This document shows, in pieces, positions 37,177 to 46,700 of a stretch of DNA of 64,000 nucleotides. The notes beneath the pieces are model-generated. The model worked only from the letters and a program-made list of their open reading frames with translations, was not told the DNA's origin and searched no databases. The stretch is from the NCBI GenBank assembly GCA_049601915.1, contig JBMYRB010000004.1:62001-126000 (forward strand). The letters are read 5' to 3'. The position numbers and the translations under genes were made by a program. This DNA comes from UBA8079 sp049601915. Its GTDB lineage: Bacteria; Pseudomonadota; Alphaproteobacteria; UBA6615. Each line of letters starts with the position of its first letter. Positions within the stretch are counted from its first letter, which is position 1.

Positions 37177-38637
37177 TTAGGCATTCTGCCGATAATTCGG
37201 CGCCTCGCGGGTGATCGTCACGTCATGCACATGGCTTTCCCGCAGACCCGCATTGGTCAGGCGCAGGAAGCGGCAGTTCTTCTGCATCTCCTCGACCGAT
37301 CCGTTGCCGGTGTAGCCCATGGAAGCCCGCAGGCCGCCGACCAGCTGATGCACGACATTGAGTGCCGGTCCCTTGTAGGCGACCTGACCCTCGATACCCT
37401 CGGGGACCAGCTTGTGGGTCTCGGACACTTCGGCCTGGAAATAACGATCGGCCGAACCGCGTGCCATCGCACCCAGCGAGCCCATCCCGCGATAGGATTT
37501 GTAGGACCGCCCTTCATAGAGGAACACTTCGCCCGGGGCCTCGTCGGTGCCCGCCAGCAAGGAGCCGATCATCGCGCAGTCCGCACCCGCGGCGACCGCC
37601 TTGGCCAGATCACCTGAATATTTGATGCCGCCATCGGCAATCACAGGCACGCCGGTCTTGTGGGCAACACCCGCCACCTGCTCGATCGCGGTCAGCTGAG
37701 GTACACCAACGCCGGCCACCACGCGGGTCGTGCAGATCGATCCCGGCCCGATCCCGACCTTGAGGGCATCGGCACCCGCATCGATCAGCGCGGCGGCGGC
37801 CTCGGATGTGGCGATATTGCCGCCGATAATCTGCGCCTGATTGCTGAGGCGCTTGATGCGGGAGATTTCATCGAGAACGCCGCGCGAATGGCCATGTGCG
37901 GTGTCGACGACGATCACATCGACCCCGGCATCCAACAGCGCTTCGGCGCGCTCATAACCGGCGTCGCCCGTGCCCGTGGCGGCGGCGACGCGCAGGCGTC
38001 CCTGCTCATCCTTGCAGGCATCGGGGTAGGCGCGCGCCTTTTCGATATCCTTGACCGTAATCAGGCCTACGCAATGACCATCGGCGTCGACCACGAGAAG
38101 TTTCTCGATGCGATGCTGATGCAGCAGCTGCTTGGCCGCTTCCATATCCACACCTTCGCCGACCGTGACCAGTTGCTCGGTCATCAGCTCCGAGATCGGC
38201 TGGGACGGCTCGCTGGCAAACCGAACGTCGCGGTTCGTGACGATCCCGACCAGCTGGCCGCCGTCGCGGGACACCACGGGAATTCCGGAAATCGATTCCC
38301 GGTCCATGATCGTCAGCGCATCGGCCAATGGTTGATCGGGGTGGATCGTGATCGGATTGACCACCATGCCGGATTCGAAGCGTTTGACCTTGCGGACTTC
38401 GTTGGCCTGCTCTTCGGGTTCCAGATTCTTGTGAACCACGCCCAGGCCGCCGGCCTGTGCCAGCGCGATTGCCATCTCCGCCTCGGTGACGGTATCCATC
38501 GCCGCCGAGAGCAGCGGGATGCCGAGCCGGATGTTCTTGGTCAATTGTGTGGAGGTGTTCGCATCGGAGGGCAGAATCCGTGATTCCGCCGGTTCGAGCA
38601 GAACATCATCAAACGTAAGCGCGTCGCGGATTTCCAT
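37177..38637 (-). CDS. guaB: IMP dehydrogenase
   Basis: Oxidises IMP to XMP with NAD, the rate-limiting step towards GMP. The 486-residue protein has the TIM-barrel start LTFDDVLLEPAESRILPSD, two CBS domains between about residues 90 and 210, the catalytic cysteine in KVGIGPGSICTTRVVAGVGVPQ, and the flap RGMGSLGAM. Length is normal. It is followed by the RsmB-like gene and guaA. Confidence 0.97.
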   Translation of the reverse strand: MEIRDALTFDDVLLEPAESRILPSDANTSTQLTKNIRLGIPLLSAAMDTVTEAEMAIALAQAGGLGVVHKNLEPEEQANEVRKVKRFESGMVVNPITIHPDQPLADALTIMDRESISGIPVVSRDGGQLVGIVTNRDVRFASEPSQPISELMTEQLVTVGEGVDMEAAKQLLHQHRIEKLLVVDADGHCVGLITVKDIEKARAYPDACKDEQGRLRVAAATGTGDAGYERAEALLDAGVDVIVVDTAHGHSRGVLDEISRIKRLSNQAQIIGGNIATSEAAAALIDAGADALKVGIGPGSICTTRVVAGVGVPQLTAIEQVAGVAHKTGVPVIADGGIKYSGDLAKAVAAGADCAMIGSLLAGTDEAPGEVFLYEGRSYKSYRGMGSLGAMARGSADRYFQAEVSETHKLVPEGIEGQVAYKGPALNVVHQLVGGLRASMGYTGNGSVEEMQKNCRFLRLTNAGLRESHVHDVTITREAPNYRQNA

Positions 38638-38734
38638 GCCAACCCAACCTTAGCCGAATCGAGAGTTGACGCGGCTTATATACACAAGCGGCACGCATGG
38701 ACAAGCGTTCGTCTATCGGACGGCAAAAACCCGG

Positions 38735-39436
38735 TTATTCGGCGTCCTTGAACCCGGTCCCGACGAGGAACATTTCGACCGAGTCGCTCCGGCTCGCCTT
38801 CGGCTTGAACCGGCGAACGGACTCAAACTTCGTCGTCATGGCCTCGAACAAGGCCGGCTCATCGGCCCCCTGAAAGACCTTGGTCACGAAACCACCCCCG
38901 GGTCGCAGCACTTCGCAGGCGAACAAGAAAGCCGCCTCGGCCAAAGCCAGCGTGCGCAGATGGTCGGTGGACGCGTGCCCGGTCGTCGCGGTCGCCATAT
39001 CCGACAGGACCAGATCCACCCGTTCGCCGATCGCTGTCCGCAACCGCGCGACCGCCGCTTCGTCCTCGATATCGCCGACGAGGATCTCGGCGCCGGCCAA
39101 GGGTTCCATTTCGAGGATATCGATGGCGACGACAGACTTCACGCCGTCGTCAGATTCTACCCGCTCGACCGCGATCTGAGTCCAGCCGCCCGGCGCAGCG
39201 CCCAGATCGACCACGCGTTTGCTCGGCGTCAGAAGCTCAAACCGTTCGTCGATCTGCAACAGCTTGTAGGCGGCCCGCGAACGATAACCGTCGCGTTTGG
39301 CCGCCTGTACATAGGGATCGTTCAGCTGACGCTGCAGCCAGAGCGTCGAGGACAACCGCCGGCCACGCGCGGAACGTACCCGCTCAAAGCGCATGCGCGA
39401 ACCGCCGTCGCCCGATGACTTGCGCCCCCGCGCCAT
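38735..39436 (-). CDS. rlmE: 23S rRNA (uridine-2552) 2'-O-methyltransferase RlmE (FtsJ)
   Basis: Heat-shock-linked methyltransferase that modifies U2552 in the A-loop of 23S rRNA. The 233-residue protein has a basic N-terminus, RAAYKLLQIDERF, the SAM motif VVDLGAAPGGWTQIA, the DLVLSDMATATTGHASTDHLRTL stretch and FVTKVFQG with the catalytic lysine. It is 8 bp after the Ppx/GppA gene on the same strand. Confidence 0.95.
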   Translation of the reverse strand: MARGRKSSGDGGSRMRFERVRSARGRRLSSTLWLQRQLNDPYVQAAKRDGYRSRAAYKLLQIDERFELLTPSKRVVDLGAAPGGWTQIAVERVESDDGVKSVVAIDILEMEPLAGAEILVGDIEDEAAVARLRTAIGERVDLVLSDMATATTGHASTDHLRTLALAEAAFLFACEVLRPGGGFVTKVFQGADEPALFEAMTTKFESVRRFKPKASRSDSVEMFLVGTGFKDAE

Positions 39437-39443
39437 TTTCCGG

Positions 39444-40526
39444 TCAGGCTCCGGCCTGTGCCGCTTCGCGGTCTGCCGATCGCATCAATCCGTGGAGAAT
39501 GCCTTCGCGCAGCCCGCGGTCGGCCACGCGCAACCGGCCAACAGGCCAGAGCCCGCAGATGGCATCGAGCACCGCACAGCCCGACACCACAAGGTCGGCG
39601 CGCTCGGGCCCGATACAGGGGTGTGCCGCGCGGTCCTGGCGATCGAGCCCGAGAAGATGATCGCGCGCGCTACCCAGCTCGGCAAAATCGAGATGCCGGC
39701 CGTCGACGCGGTCCCGGTTGTAACGGGGTAAGCCCAGATGCACGCCGGTGAGAGTCGTCACCGTACCCGAGGTACCGACCATCTGGACCGCGCCGCCGGC
39801 CACGAGCCTTGAGATATGGTGCTGCGCATCGAACGCGACCAGCAGCTCGCGGACATGCTCACAGATCTGGCCGTAGAGTTTCGGCGACGCCCGACCATCC
39901 GCACCCTCACCGTAGCCAAACCGCTCGCTGAGGGTCACCACGCCGCAAGGCACCGAAATACAGTCGATGATCTCGGTGTCCACCTGACCAGGTACCGCGC
40001 TCGCATGATGGAGTTTGAGCCATGTGATCTGTGTGCTGCCGCCGCCAATATCGAACAACAGCGCATAGGCATTTTCGCCCCGGGGCGCATCGTAGAGCGG
40101 TGAACAGCCGATCAGCGCCAGTTCCGCCTCCTCGTCTGGCGCAATCACTTCAAGCTCGATGTTGGTTTCAGCCCGCGCCCTTTCGATAAAGGCCACGCCA
40201 TTGTCCGCCCTGCGGCACGCCTCGGTCGCCACAGCGCGCAGCCGGGTCACCCCGTTGCTTTCGACCTTCGACTGGCACACACGCAACGCCTCGATCGCAC
40301 GATCCATGGCTTGTTCGGAAAGTATGCTCGAATTCCCCAGCCCCTCGCCCAACCGCACGATCCGCGAAAACGCATCGACCACACGAAAGCCGTCCCGGTT
40401 GGGTTTGGCCACGAGAAGACGACAATTATTCGTCCCCAGATCGAGTGCCGCATAGACATGCTGCCAGCGTCCGTCGCGACGTTGCCGGGTTTCATTCTGT
40501 GCGTTTCTGGCGCGTCTCGATGCCAC
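39444..40526 (-). CDS. Ppx/GppA family phosphatase
   Basis: Exopolyphosphatase or guanosine-pentaphosphate phosphatase homologue, 360 residues. ASKHA-fold signatures are AALDLGTNNCRLLVA, LRAVATEACRRADN and LLFDIGGGSTQITWL. It lacks the long C-terminal HD-like domain of full-length Ppx, as in many alphaproteobacterial homologues that pair with rlmE. Whether polyphosphate or pppGpp is the substrate cannot be told. The start is GTG. Confidence 0.9.
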   Translation of the reverse strand: MASRRARNAQNETRQRRDGRWQHVYAALDLGTNNCRLLVAKPNRDGFRVVDAFSRIVRLGEGLGNSSILSEQAMDRAIEALRVCQSKVESNGVTRLRAVATEACRRADNGVAFIERARAETNIELEVIAPDEEAELALIGCSPLYDAPRGENAYALLFDIGGGSTQITWLKLHHASAVPGQVDTEIIDCISVPCGVVTLSERFGYGEGADGRASPKLYGQICEHVRELLVAFDAQHHISRLVAGGAVQMVGTSGTVTTLTGVHLGLPRYNRDRVDGRHLDFAELGSARDHLLGLDRQDRAAHPCIGPERADLVVSGCAVLDAICGLWPVGRLRVADRGLREGILHGLMRSADREAAQAGA

Positions 40527-40571
40527 GGAACTCTCCAGGGGCGAGGCAGGTTCGATCCCAAGTCCCAGAAA

Positions 40572-40865
40572 CTACACGGGCTGCGCGCGATCAGGAAGCC
40601 TTCCCGGACTGTCCCCGCTTCCACGCGCGGTGGCGTCGGGCAAGCAGATCGCGCAAGCCCGGTATCCCGCGCCACGTGCAGCTTCTTCATCGCGGAAGAA
40701 CACCCGTTGGGGTGCGTAATGGCCCTTTGCCAGCCAGCGCAAGGCGTTCGGGCAATCGAGCCGCCCGTATATCCGCGTCCGCCGGTGGCAGCCCAGGGCG
40801 CCCGGTGTCGGGCTTTCGTAAACACGACCCGTTTCGTCAATCAGTCGATAATTTTTAGCTGCCAT
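40572..40865 (-). CDS. Ada-type metal-binding domain protein
   Basis: A 97-residue protein made of little more than the zinc-binding module found at the N-terminus of the Ada methyl-phosphotriester repair protein. The family pattern is YRLIDETGRVYESPTPGALG, RIYGRLDCPNALRWLAKGHY, RVFFRDEEAARGAGYRAC and CLP. No DNA-binding AraC or methyltransferase domain follows. A start three codons earlier (40874) is possible. Its role is unknown. A tRNA gene lies 57 bp beyond the start on the opposite strand. Confidence 0.75.
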   Translation of the reverse strand: MAAKNYRLIDETGRVYESPTPGALGCHRRTRIYGRLDCPNALRWLAKGHYAPQRVFFRDEEAARGAGYRACAICLPDATARGSGDSPGRLPDRAQPV

Positions 40866-40922
40866 GCTGTTCATCTACACACGCTGGCGCAGGTATGCTA
40901 AAGACCGCGCCCAGTAGGGCAT

Positions 40923-40996
40923 TGGGGGATCGTCTAATGGTAGGACAGCGGACTCTGACTCCGCTAGTGAGGGTTCGAATCCTTCTCCCCCAGCCA
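40923..40996 (+). tRNA. tRNA-Gln (anticodon CTG)
   Basis: The cloverleaf folds well. The acceptor stem TGGGGGA pairs with TCCCCCA (40986-40992), with discriminator G and an encoded CCA end at 40994-40996. The D stem is GTC/GAC, the anticodon stem GCGGA/TCCGC, and the loop CTCTGAC gives anticodon CTG, reading CAG. The T arm is GAGGG-TTCGAAT-CCTTC. Length is 74 nt. A possible -10 element TATGCT lies at 40894-40899 with a poor -35. Confidence 0.96.
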
Positions 40997-41009
40997 GCTC
41001 TCCCCCAGC
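40984..41009 (+). repeat. Direct repeat of the tRNA-Gln 3' end
   Basis: TCTCCCCCAGC, the last paired bases of the tRNA acceptor and discriminator, occurs at 40984-40994 and again at 40999-41009. The period is 15 bp. A repeated tRNA 3' end can mark an attachment site left by an integrated element, but a local slippage duplication would look the same. No integrase is nearby. Confidence 0.6.
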
Positions 41010-41147
41010 ACAAATCGCGATAGAATCCGAATTCCGGCGGCCGTGTTCATAATTTCGCGACACGCCGCAATCCTGTTTGAGAACGCGCGATCTCAGGCCA
41101 AACTGTCCGGTGATAGCCGCCGGATCGACCCACGAAAAGTATGCGTG

Positions 41148-41906
41148 ATGACACGACTGACAGCAAAAGACTTCGACCAGGGACTGCTCGATCTCTAAGA
41201 TTTCTACGTCCATGGCGACCTCACTAAACGCGAATTCCTCGATCGTGCCGGCAAGTATGCGGTCGGCGGTGTTACCGCACTGGGCCTGTTCAACATGCTC
41301 AAACCCGACTATGCGCTCGCCGAACAGGTATCGTTCAACGACCCGGATATCACCGCCAGCTACGAGATGTATGATTCGCCCAAGGGCAACGGCGACGTCC
41401 GCGGCTATGTGGTCAGACCGAGTAAGGCTAGCGGGAAACTGCCTGCCGTGCTGGTGACCCACGAGAATCGTGGCCTCAATCCCTACATCGAGGATGTGGC
41501 ACGGCGGGTCGCCACGGCCGGATTCACGGCGCTCGCGCCCGACGGCCTGACCTTGGTCGGCTGCGTGGGATTCTGTTACGGCGGCGGCGTGTGCAACGCG
41601 CTGGCGGTCGCCTATCCGGAGCTGAATGCGTCGGTGCCGTTTTGTAGCCGCCAGGCGAAGGCGGAGGATGTCTCGAAGATCCAGGCGCCGTTGTTCATTC
41701 ACTATGGCGAACTCGACAAGCGCATCAACGCCGGGGCCGCGGCTTACGATGCTGCCCTGAAAGCAAACGGAAAGACCTTCGAGACTCATTTCTACGCGAA
41801 TGCAAATCACGGCTTCCACAACGATTCCACGCTACGTTCCGACGAGGCGAATGCGGAACTGGCTTGGACCCGCACCGTCGACTGGTTCAACAAGCATCTG
41901 ACCTAG
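41148..41906 (+). pseudogene. Dienelactone hydrolase family protein, disrupted
   Basis: An alpha/beta hydrolase of the dienelactone-hydrolase (YghX-like) type. From ATG 41148 the frame reads MTRLTAKDFDQGLLDL, then a TAA at 41196 where the family has tyrosine, then DFYVHGDLTKREFLDRAGKY and on without a break. After ALAPDGLT the frame jumps to LVGCVGFCYGGGVCNAL; about 45 residues usual between these motifs are missing. The nucleophile cysteine in GFCYGGG and the histidine in NANHGFHND remain. A start at the internal ATG 41295 could yield a 203-residue product, but it would lack part of the fold. I read it as a pseudogene. Confidence 0.8.
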
Positions 41907-42065
41907 TCCGGCGGCGGTTTTTCCTGGCCAATCCGCTTACAGAACGCGCGACCCCGAGAGGATTTCGATCTTCGAGGGATTTTTCTTTCTGGGCACCCGT
42001 CAGATTGCTCGGCAACCAACAGTATATTACTTTTCGATATATATTGTTCTGATGTATATCATATG

Positions 42066-42096
42066 AGATTGTCCCGCTTGGCATAAGTGACAATCT
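42066..42096. promoter_or_regulatory. Inverted repeat, candidate PadR operator
   Basis: AGATTGTC at 42066-42073 and GACAATCT at 42089-42096 form a perfect 8-bp inverted repeat with a 15-bp spacer, ending 10 bp before the PadR start. A second AT-rich repeat, GATATA at 42036-42041 and TATATC at 42055-42060, lies just upstream. PadR proteins usually repress their own operon through such palindromes; binding here is inference. Confidence 0.45.
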
Positions 42097-42106
42097 GAGA
42101 GTGATA

Positions 42107-42652
42107 ATGGACGCAAAGACCGTTTGTTTGGCTGTGCTGAGCCAGGGCGAGGCTTCGGGCTATGAAATCCGAAAATCCGTGGAAGAAGGCCCATTCGGCC
42201 ACATTCAGGATATCGGGTTCAGTTCGATCTATCCCGCGTTGTCTCAATTGCACGATCACGGCCTGGTGTCAGTAACCGAGCTCGCCCAGGAAGGCCGCCC
42301 CGACAAGAAGATCTACAAACTGACATCCGATGGCCGTCTCGCATTGCTTAACGCGCTGCAGGACCCAACGGATTCAGACCGGGTCAGGTCCGACTTCCTC
42401 TTTCGAATGCTATTCGCCGATATTCTGCCGCCATCGATTATCAACTCCATGATCGATGCGCGCATGGACGAAGTACAGGCCAGCCTCAAACGGCTGGAGT
42501 TTCGTGCATCGGCCGGTTTTGAAAGCGTCGGCGAAGAATTCGTCAACGGCTTTGCCGCCACCGTCCAACGCGCCATGGCGACGTATATCGAAGACAACCG
42601 CCACCGACTTGTCGCCACCGCACTGGCGCCCTCACGCGCCGTCGCAGAGTAA
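42107..42652 (+). CDS. PadR family transcriptional regulator
   Basis: A 181-residue winged-helix regulator. The N-terminal PadR domain (about 1-80) has CLAVLSQGEASGYEIRKSVEEG, SSIYPALSQLHDHGLVSVTE and KKIYKLTSDGR. A C-terminal Vir-like helical region (about 90-175) would mediate dimerisation. The ATG at 42107 follows GAGAG and is preferred to a GTG six bases upstream. It is followed 12 bp later by the RND adaptor, so it probably represses the efflux operon in response to a drug-like ligand. Confidence 0.9.
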   Translation: MDAKTVCLAVLSQGEASGYEIRKSVEEGPFGHIQDIGFSSIYPALSQLHDHGLVSVTELAQEGRPDKKIYKLTSDGRLALLNALQDPTDSDRVRSDFLFRMLFADILPPSIINSMIDARMDEVQASLKRLEFRASAGFESVGEEFVNGFAATVQRAMATYIEDNRHRLVATALAPSRAVAE

Positions 42653-42664
42653 GCCGGGAACAAC

Positions 42665-43774
42665 ATGATGCGAAAATCCATCATTACCGCCCTTATCCTT
42701 GCCGTTATCGGCGTCGGCTGGATCGCGTCAGGCCAGTTTGGCAGCGACGACGTCACAGCGGTCAACGACGCGAACACCGCAGCCGCGCCGAGCGGAGAGA
42801 GCACAAAACCGCCAATGCAGGTCCGTGTGGTGGACCTCGAAGCCGTCATGCGCGTAGAGCGCGTCGACGTCACCGGCCGCACGGAGGCTTCGCGCAAAGT
42901 GCAAATACGCGCCGAGACTTACGGACAGGTCCGCGATTTGCTGCGCAGGCGCGGGGACAATGTCGAGAAAGGCTCCCCGATCGCGCGTCTGCGCCTCGAT
43001 GACCGGCCGGCGAAACTCGCCGAAGCCAAGGCAACGCTGCGCCAACGCGAGATCGAGTTCAAGGCCGCGCAGTCACTCAAGGAAAAGGGGTTTCGTTCCG
43101 AGACCGAGGAAGCCGCCGCACAGGCCCGTCTCGATGGTGCGCGCGCCGTCGTCGAGCAGATGGAAATCGACATCGCACGAACGACGTTCCGTGCACCCTT
43201 CACCGGGATGATTAATGCCGGGCATATCGAACTCGGTGACTATGTACAGGTCGGCGATATCGCGGCAACGCTGGTGGACCTCGATCCGATCCTCGTGGTC
43301 GGCAATGTCAGCGAGCGTCAGGTCAACCATCTGCACAAAGGCATGCCCGGCATGATCCGGCTGATCGACGGGACAGAACGCGACGGCATTATCCGCTTCG
43401 TCGCACCAATCGCCGACCCTGCCACGCGCACCTACCGCGTCGAGCTGGAAATCCCCAACGCAGATGTCTCAATCCGCGGCGGCCTGACGGCTGAAATGGA
43501 AATCCCGGTCAGCGAAGCTGACGCACATTTCGTGACCCCGTCCACACTGACCCTGAACGATGACGGCGTCGTGGGCGTCAAAGTGGTCACACCCGAGAAT
43601 ATCGTAGCATTCCGGCCCGTCGAAATCATCGCCGACGAGCCGGACGGCATCTGGCTCGGCGGTCTGCCCCGGAAGATCCGCCTGATCACGGTCGGTCAGG
43701 AGTTCGTCCTTGATGGCGAACGCGTTGAACCCGTCGCAGGCAGCCCTCGAATTGTCGGAGCAGACAGCATATGA
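42665..43774 (+). CDS. RND efflux system periplasmic adaptor (MFP)
   Basis: Membrane-fusion protein of a tripartite efflux pump, 369 residues. An N-terminal membrane anchor (SIITALILAVIGVGWIASG) is followed by a Thr/Ala-rich linker, a barrel-sandwich with VDVTGRTEASRKVQIRAETYGQV, an alpha hairpin (about 125-175), RTTFRAPFTGMINAGHIELGDYV, and a beta-barrel. Its stop overlaps the pump gene start (ATGA). No outer-membrane channel gene is present in the window, so that partner is elsewhere. Confidence 0.92.
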   Translation: MMRKSIITALILAVIGVGWIASGQFGSDDVTAVNDANTAAAPSGESTKPPMQVRVVDLEAVMRVERVDVTGRTEASRKVQIRAETYGQVRDLLRRRGDNVEKGSPIARLRLDDRPAKLAEAKATLRQREIEFKAAQSLKEKGFRSETEEAAAQARLDGARAVVEQMEIDIARTTFRAPFTGMINAGHIELGDYVQVGDIAATLVDLDPILVVGNVSERQVNHLHKGMPGMIRLIDGTERDGIIRFVAPIADPATRTYRVELEIPNADVSIRGGLTAEMEIPVSEADAHFVTPSTLTLNDDGVVGVKVVTPENIVAFRPVEIIADEPDGIWLGGLPRKIRLITVGQEFVLDGERVEPVAGSPRIVGADSI

Positions 43775-46700
43775 GCCTGATCGACGCCGGGCTCAACCGG
43801 TCGCGCACGGTCCTCGCCACACTCGTCCTCCTGCTCGTCGCCGGCGCGTTTTCCTTTGTCGCTATCCCCAAGGAAGCCGAACCCGACGTCAACATCCCGA
43901 TCATCTATGTGTCTATGCATCATGAGGGCATTTCGCCCGAAGATTCCGAACGTCTGCTCGTCCGTCCGATGGAAGCGGAGATGCGCTCTATAGAGGGAAT
44001 CAAGGAACTGCGCGCCACATCCTATCTTGGCGGCGGAAATGTGGTGCTCGAATTCGAGGCCGGGTTCAACCCGGACACGGCCATCGACGATGTGCGCGAG
44101 AAAGTCGATCTCGTTCGCCCCGACCTGCCCGACGATACTGACGAACCCAGCGTCAACGAAGTCAATCTCAGTCTGTTCCCCGTCCTCGTCGTGACTCTTT
44201 CGGGCGATGTGCCGGAGCGCACGTTGATGCGCCTAGCGCGTGATCTTCAGGATTCGGTCGAGGTAATCCCCGAAGTCCTCGAGGCGACGATCGGTGGCGA
44301 CCGCGACGAACTGGTCGAAATCGTGGTCGAGCCCCAACTCCTCCAAAGCTACAATATCGACCCCGCAGCCTTGGTGGAACTCCTATCCAGGTCGAACCAA
44401 CTCGTCGCCGCCGGCGCGATCGATACCGGGCAGGGCCGTTTCGCCGTCAAGGTCCCAGGGCTGATCGAGAGTGTGAACGACATTCTGAACTTGCCGGCGA
44501 AGGTGAACGACAACGCCAAGGTGACGTTCCGCGACCTGACGTCCGTGCGGCGGACGTTCCGCGACCGCGATACGGTCGCTCGGGTGAACGGCCAACCCGC
44601 TGTCTCTCTGGAAATCTCCAAACGGACAGGTTCGAACATCATCGAGACCATCGAACAGGTCCGCGACATCGTGCTCACCGAAAGTGCGGAATGGCCGGAA
44701 TCGGTCGCGATCAACTTCTCGCAAGACAAGTCGGTGCAGGTGCGAACCATGCTGTCCGACCTTCAGAACAACGTGCTGAGCGCGGTCTTGCTGGTCATGA
44801 TCGCGGTTGTCGGCGCGCTGGGTTTGCGCTCGGGTATTCTTGTCGCGGTTGCCATTCCCGGCTCGTTCCTGACCGCGATTCTCGTGATCAACGCGCTGGG
44901 CCTGACCGTCAACATCGTCGTGCTGTTTTCTCTGATCCTGGCCGTCGGAATGCTGGTGGATGGGGCCATTGTCGTGACCGAGTATGCTGACCGAAAAATG
45001 CGCGAGGGCGAACGACCCGATCGGGCCTATGGCATGGCTACCAAACGCATGGCATGGCCGATCATCGCCTCCACCGCAACGACCCTGGCCGCCTTCGCCC
45101 CCCTGCTGTTCTGGCCCGGTATCGTCGGCGAGTTCATGAAGTTCCTCCCCATCACCCTCGTCGCCACGCTGACCGCATCGCTGGCGATGGCATTGCTCTT
45201 TGTCCCGGTGCTGGGCGCCAATTTCGCGACCGTCTCGCGCTACTTCACACTGATTGGTGCCACCGCGCTGGGTGCCGTCATCGGTTCGGCCATCGGGAAA
45301 GGCATATTCACATCGATCTTCAGCAACAACACCGAAGCCTCCACGCTAACGATGGCCAGCCTTCTGTTCGGACTTGCCGGCGCCCTGGGCGGCGTTTGGC
45401 TCGGCTGGCGCCTCGCCGCCTTCATCGATCGCAACCTCGACCAGCCCATGGCGGCATCTGGCACCGGCATCGCGAAGCAGGAAACCGACGGTTCGGATGA
45501 GGTCGACCGCATCGACCTCAGCGCGTTGCAAGGTATCACGGCCGCCTATGTCCGGATACTCCGTGGCGCGCTCAAGTGCCCCGCCATCATTCTATCCCTG
45601 GCCTTCGCAACCCTGATTAGCTCTTGGGTGCTGTACGGCGCGCTCGGCAAGGGCGTCGAGTTTTTCCCTGATGTCGAGCCCGAACAGGCTGCGGTCCAGA
45701 TTCACGCCCGTGGTAATCTCTCTGTTTCGGAAAAGGCATCCCTGGTCGGGGAGGTCGAGAGACGCATCCTCGAACTCCAGGACGAGAGAGGCGAATTCGA
45801 TTCGGTCTATTCCCTGTCCGGCAACCCCGATCAACAACACGAAGACGTCGCCGAAGACGTGATCGGCACCATCAGCGTCGAGTTCGCAGACTGGGATCAG
45901 CGCCGACCGGCCGACATCATCCTCGCGGACATCATTGAACGCTCCAGCGACTTGGCCGGGATCCTTGTCGAAACCCGCAAACAGGAATCCGGCCCACCGG
46001 TGGGCAAACCGGTCCAGGTGCAGTTGAGCTCCCGCAACCCCGATCTTCTCGAAAGCGAAGTCGCAAAGGTCCGTGCTTTCGTTGATACGCTCACGGGCCT
46101 GAAAGACGTGGAAGACAGCCGCCCCCTGCCCGGTATCGAGTGGGAAATCAGTGTGGACCGTGCCGAAGCAGCCAAATTCGGTGCCGATGTCATAATGGTC
46201 GGCAATGCCATCAAATTCGTCACCAACGGCATGAAGATCACCGACTACCGGCCGGATGACAGCGACGACGAGATCGATATCGTGGCACGCTATCCCTACA
46301 ACGACCGGACGATCGATCAGCTCGATGAAATTCGCCTGCAAACAGCCGAAGGCCTGGTGCCGATCAGCAATTTCGTCGAACGGGTCGCCAAGCCACTCAC
46401 CAGCCAGCTCAGCCGGGTGGACGCTGTTCGGGTGATGACGGTGCGGGCCGACATTCTCCCCGGCATCCTCGCCGACGATATGGTCCGGCTGATCCGCGCA
46501 TGGCTGCCGGATGCGGGCATCGACCCGCGCGTCGAGGTCGAATTCCGGGGCGAAGATGAGGAGCAAAAGGCCGCACAGGCATTCCTGCAGAAGGCTTTCG
46601 CTGTCGCATTGTTCTTGATGACGATCATTCTCGTAACCCAGTTCAACAGCTTCTATTCGGCCTTCCTTATTCTCTCCGCGGTCATCATGTCCACCGTCGG

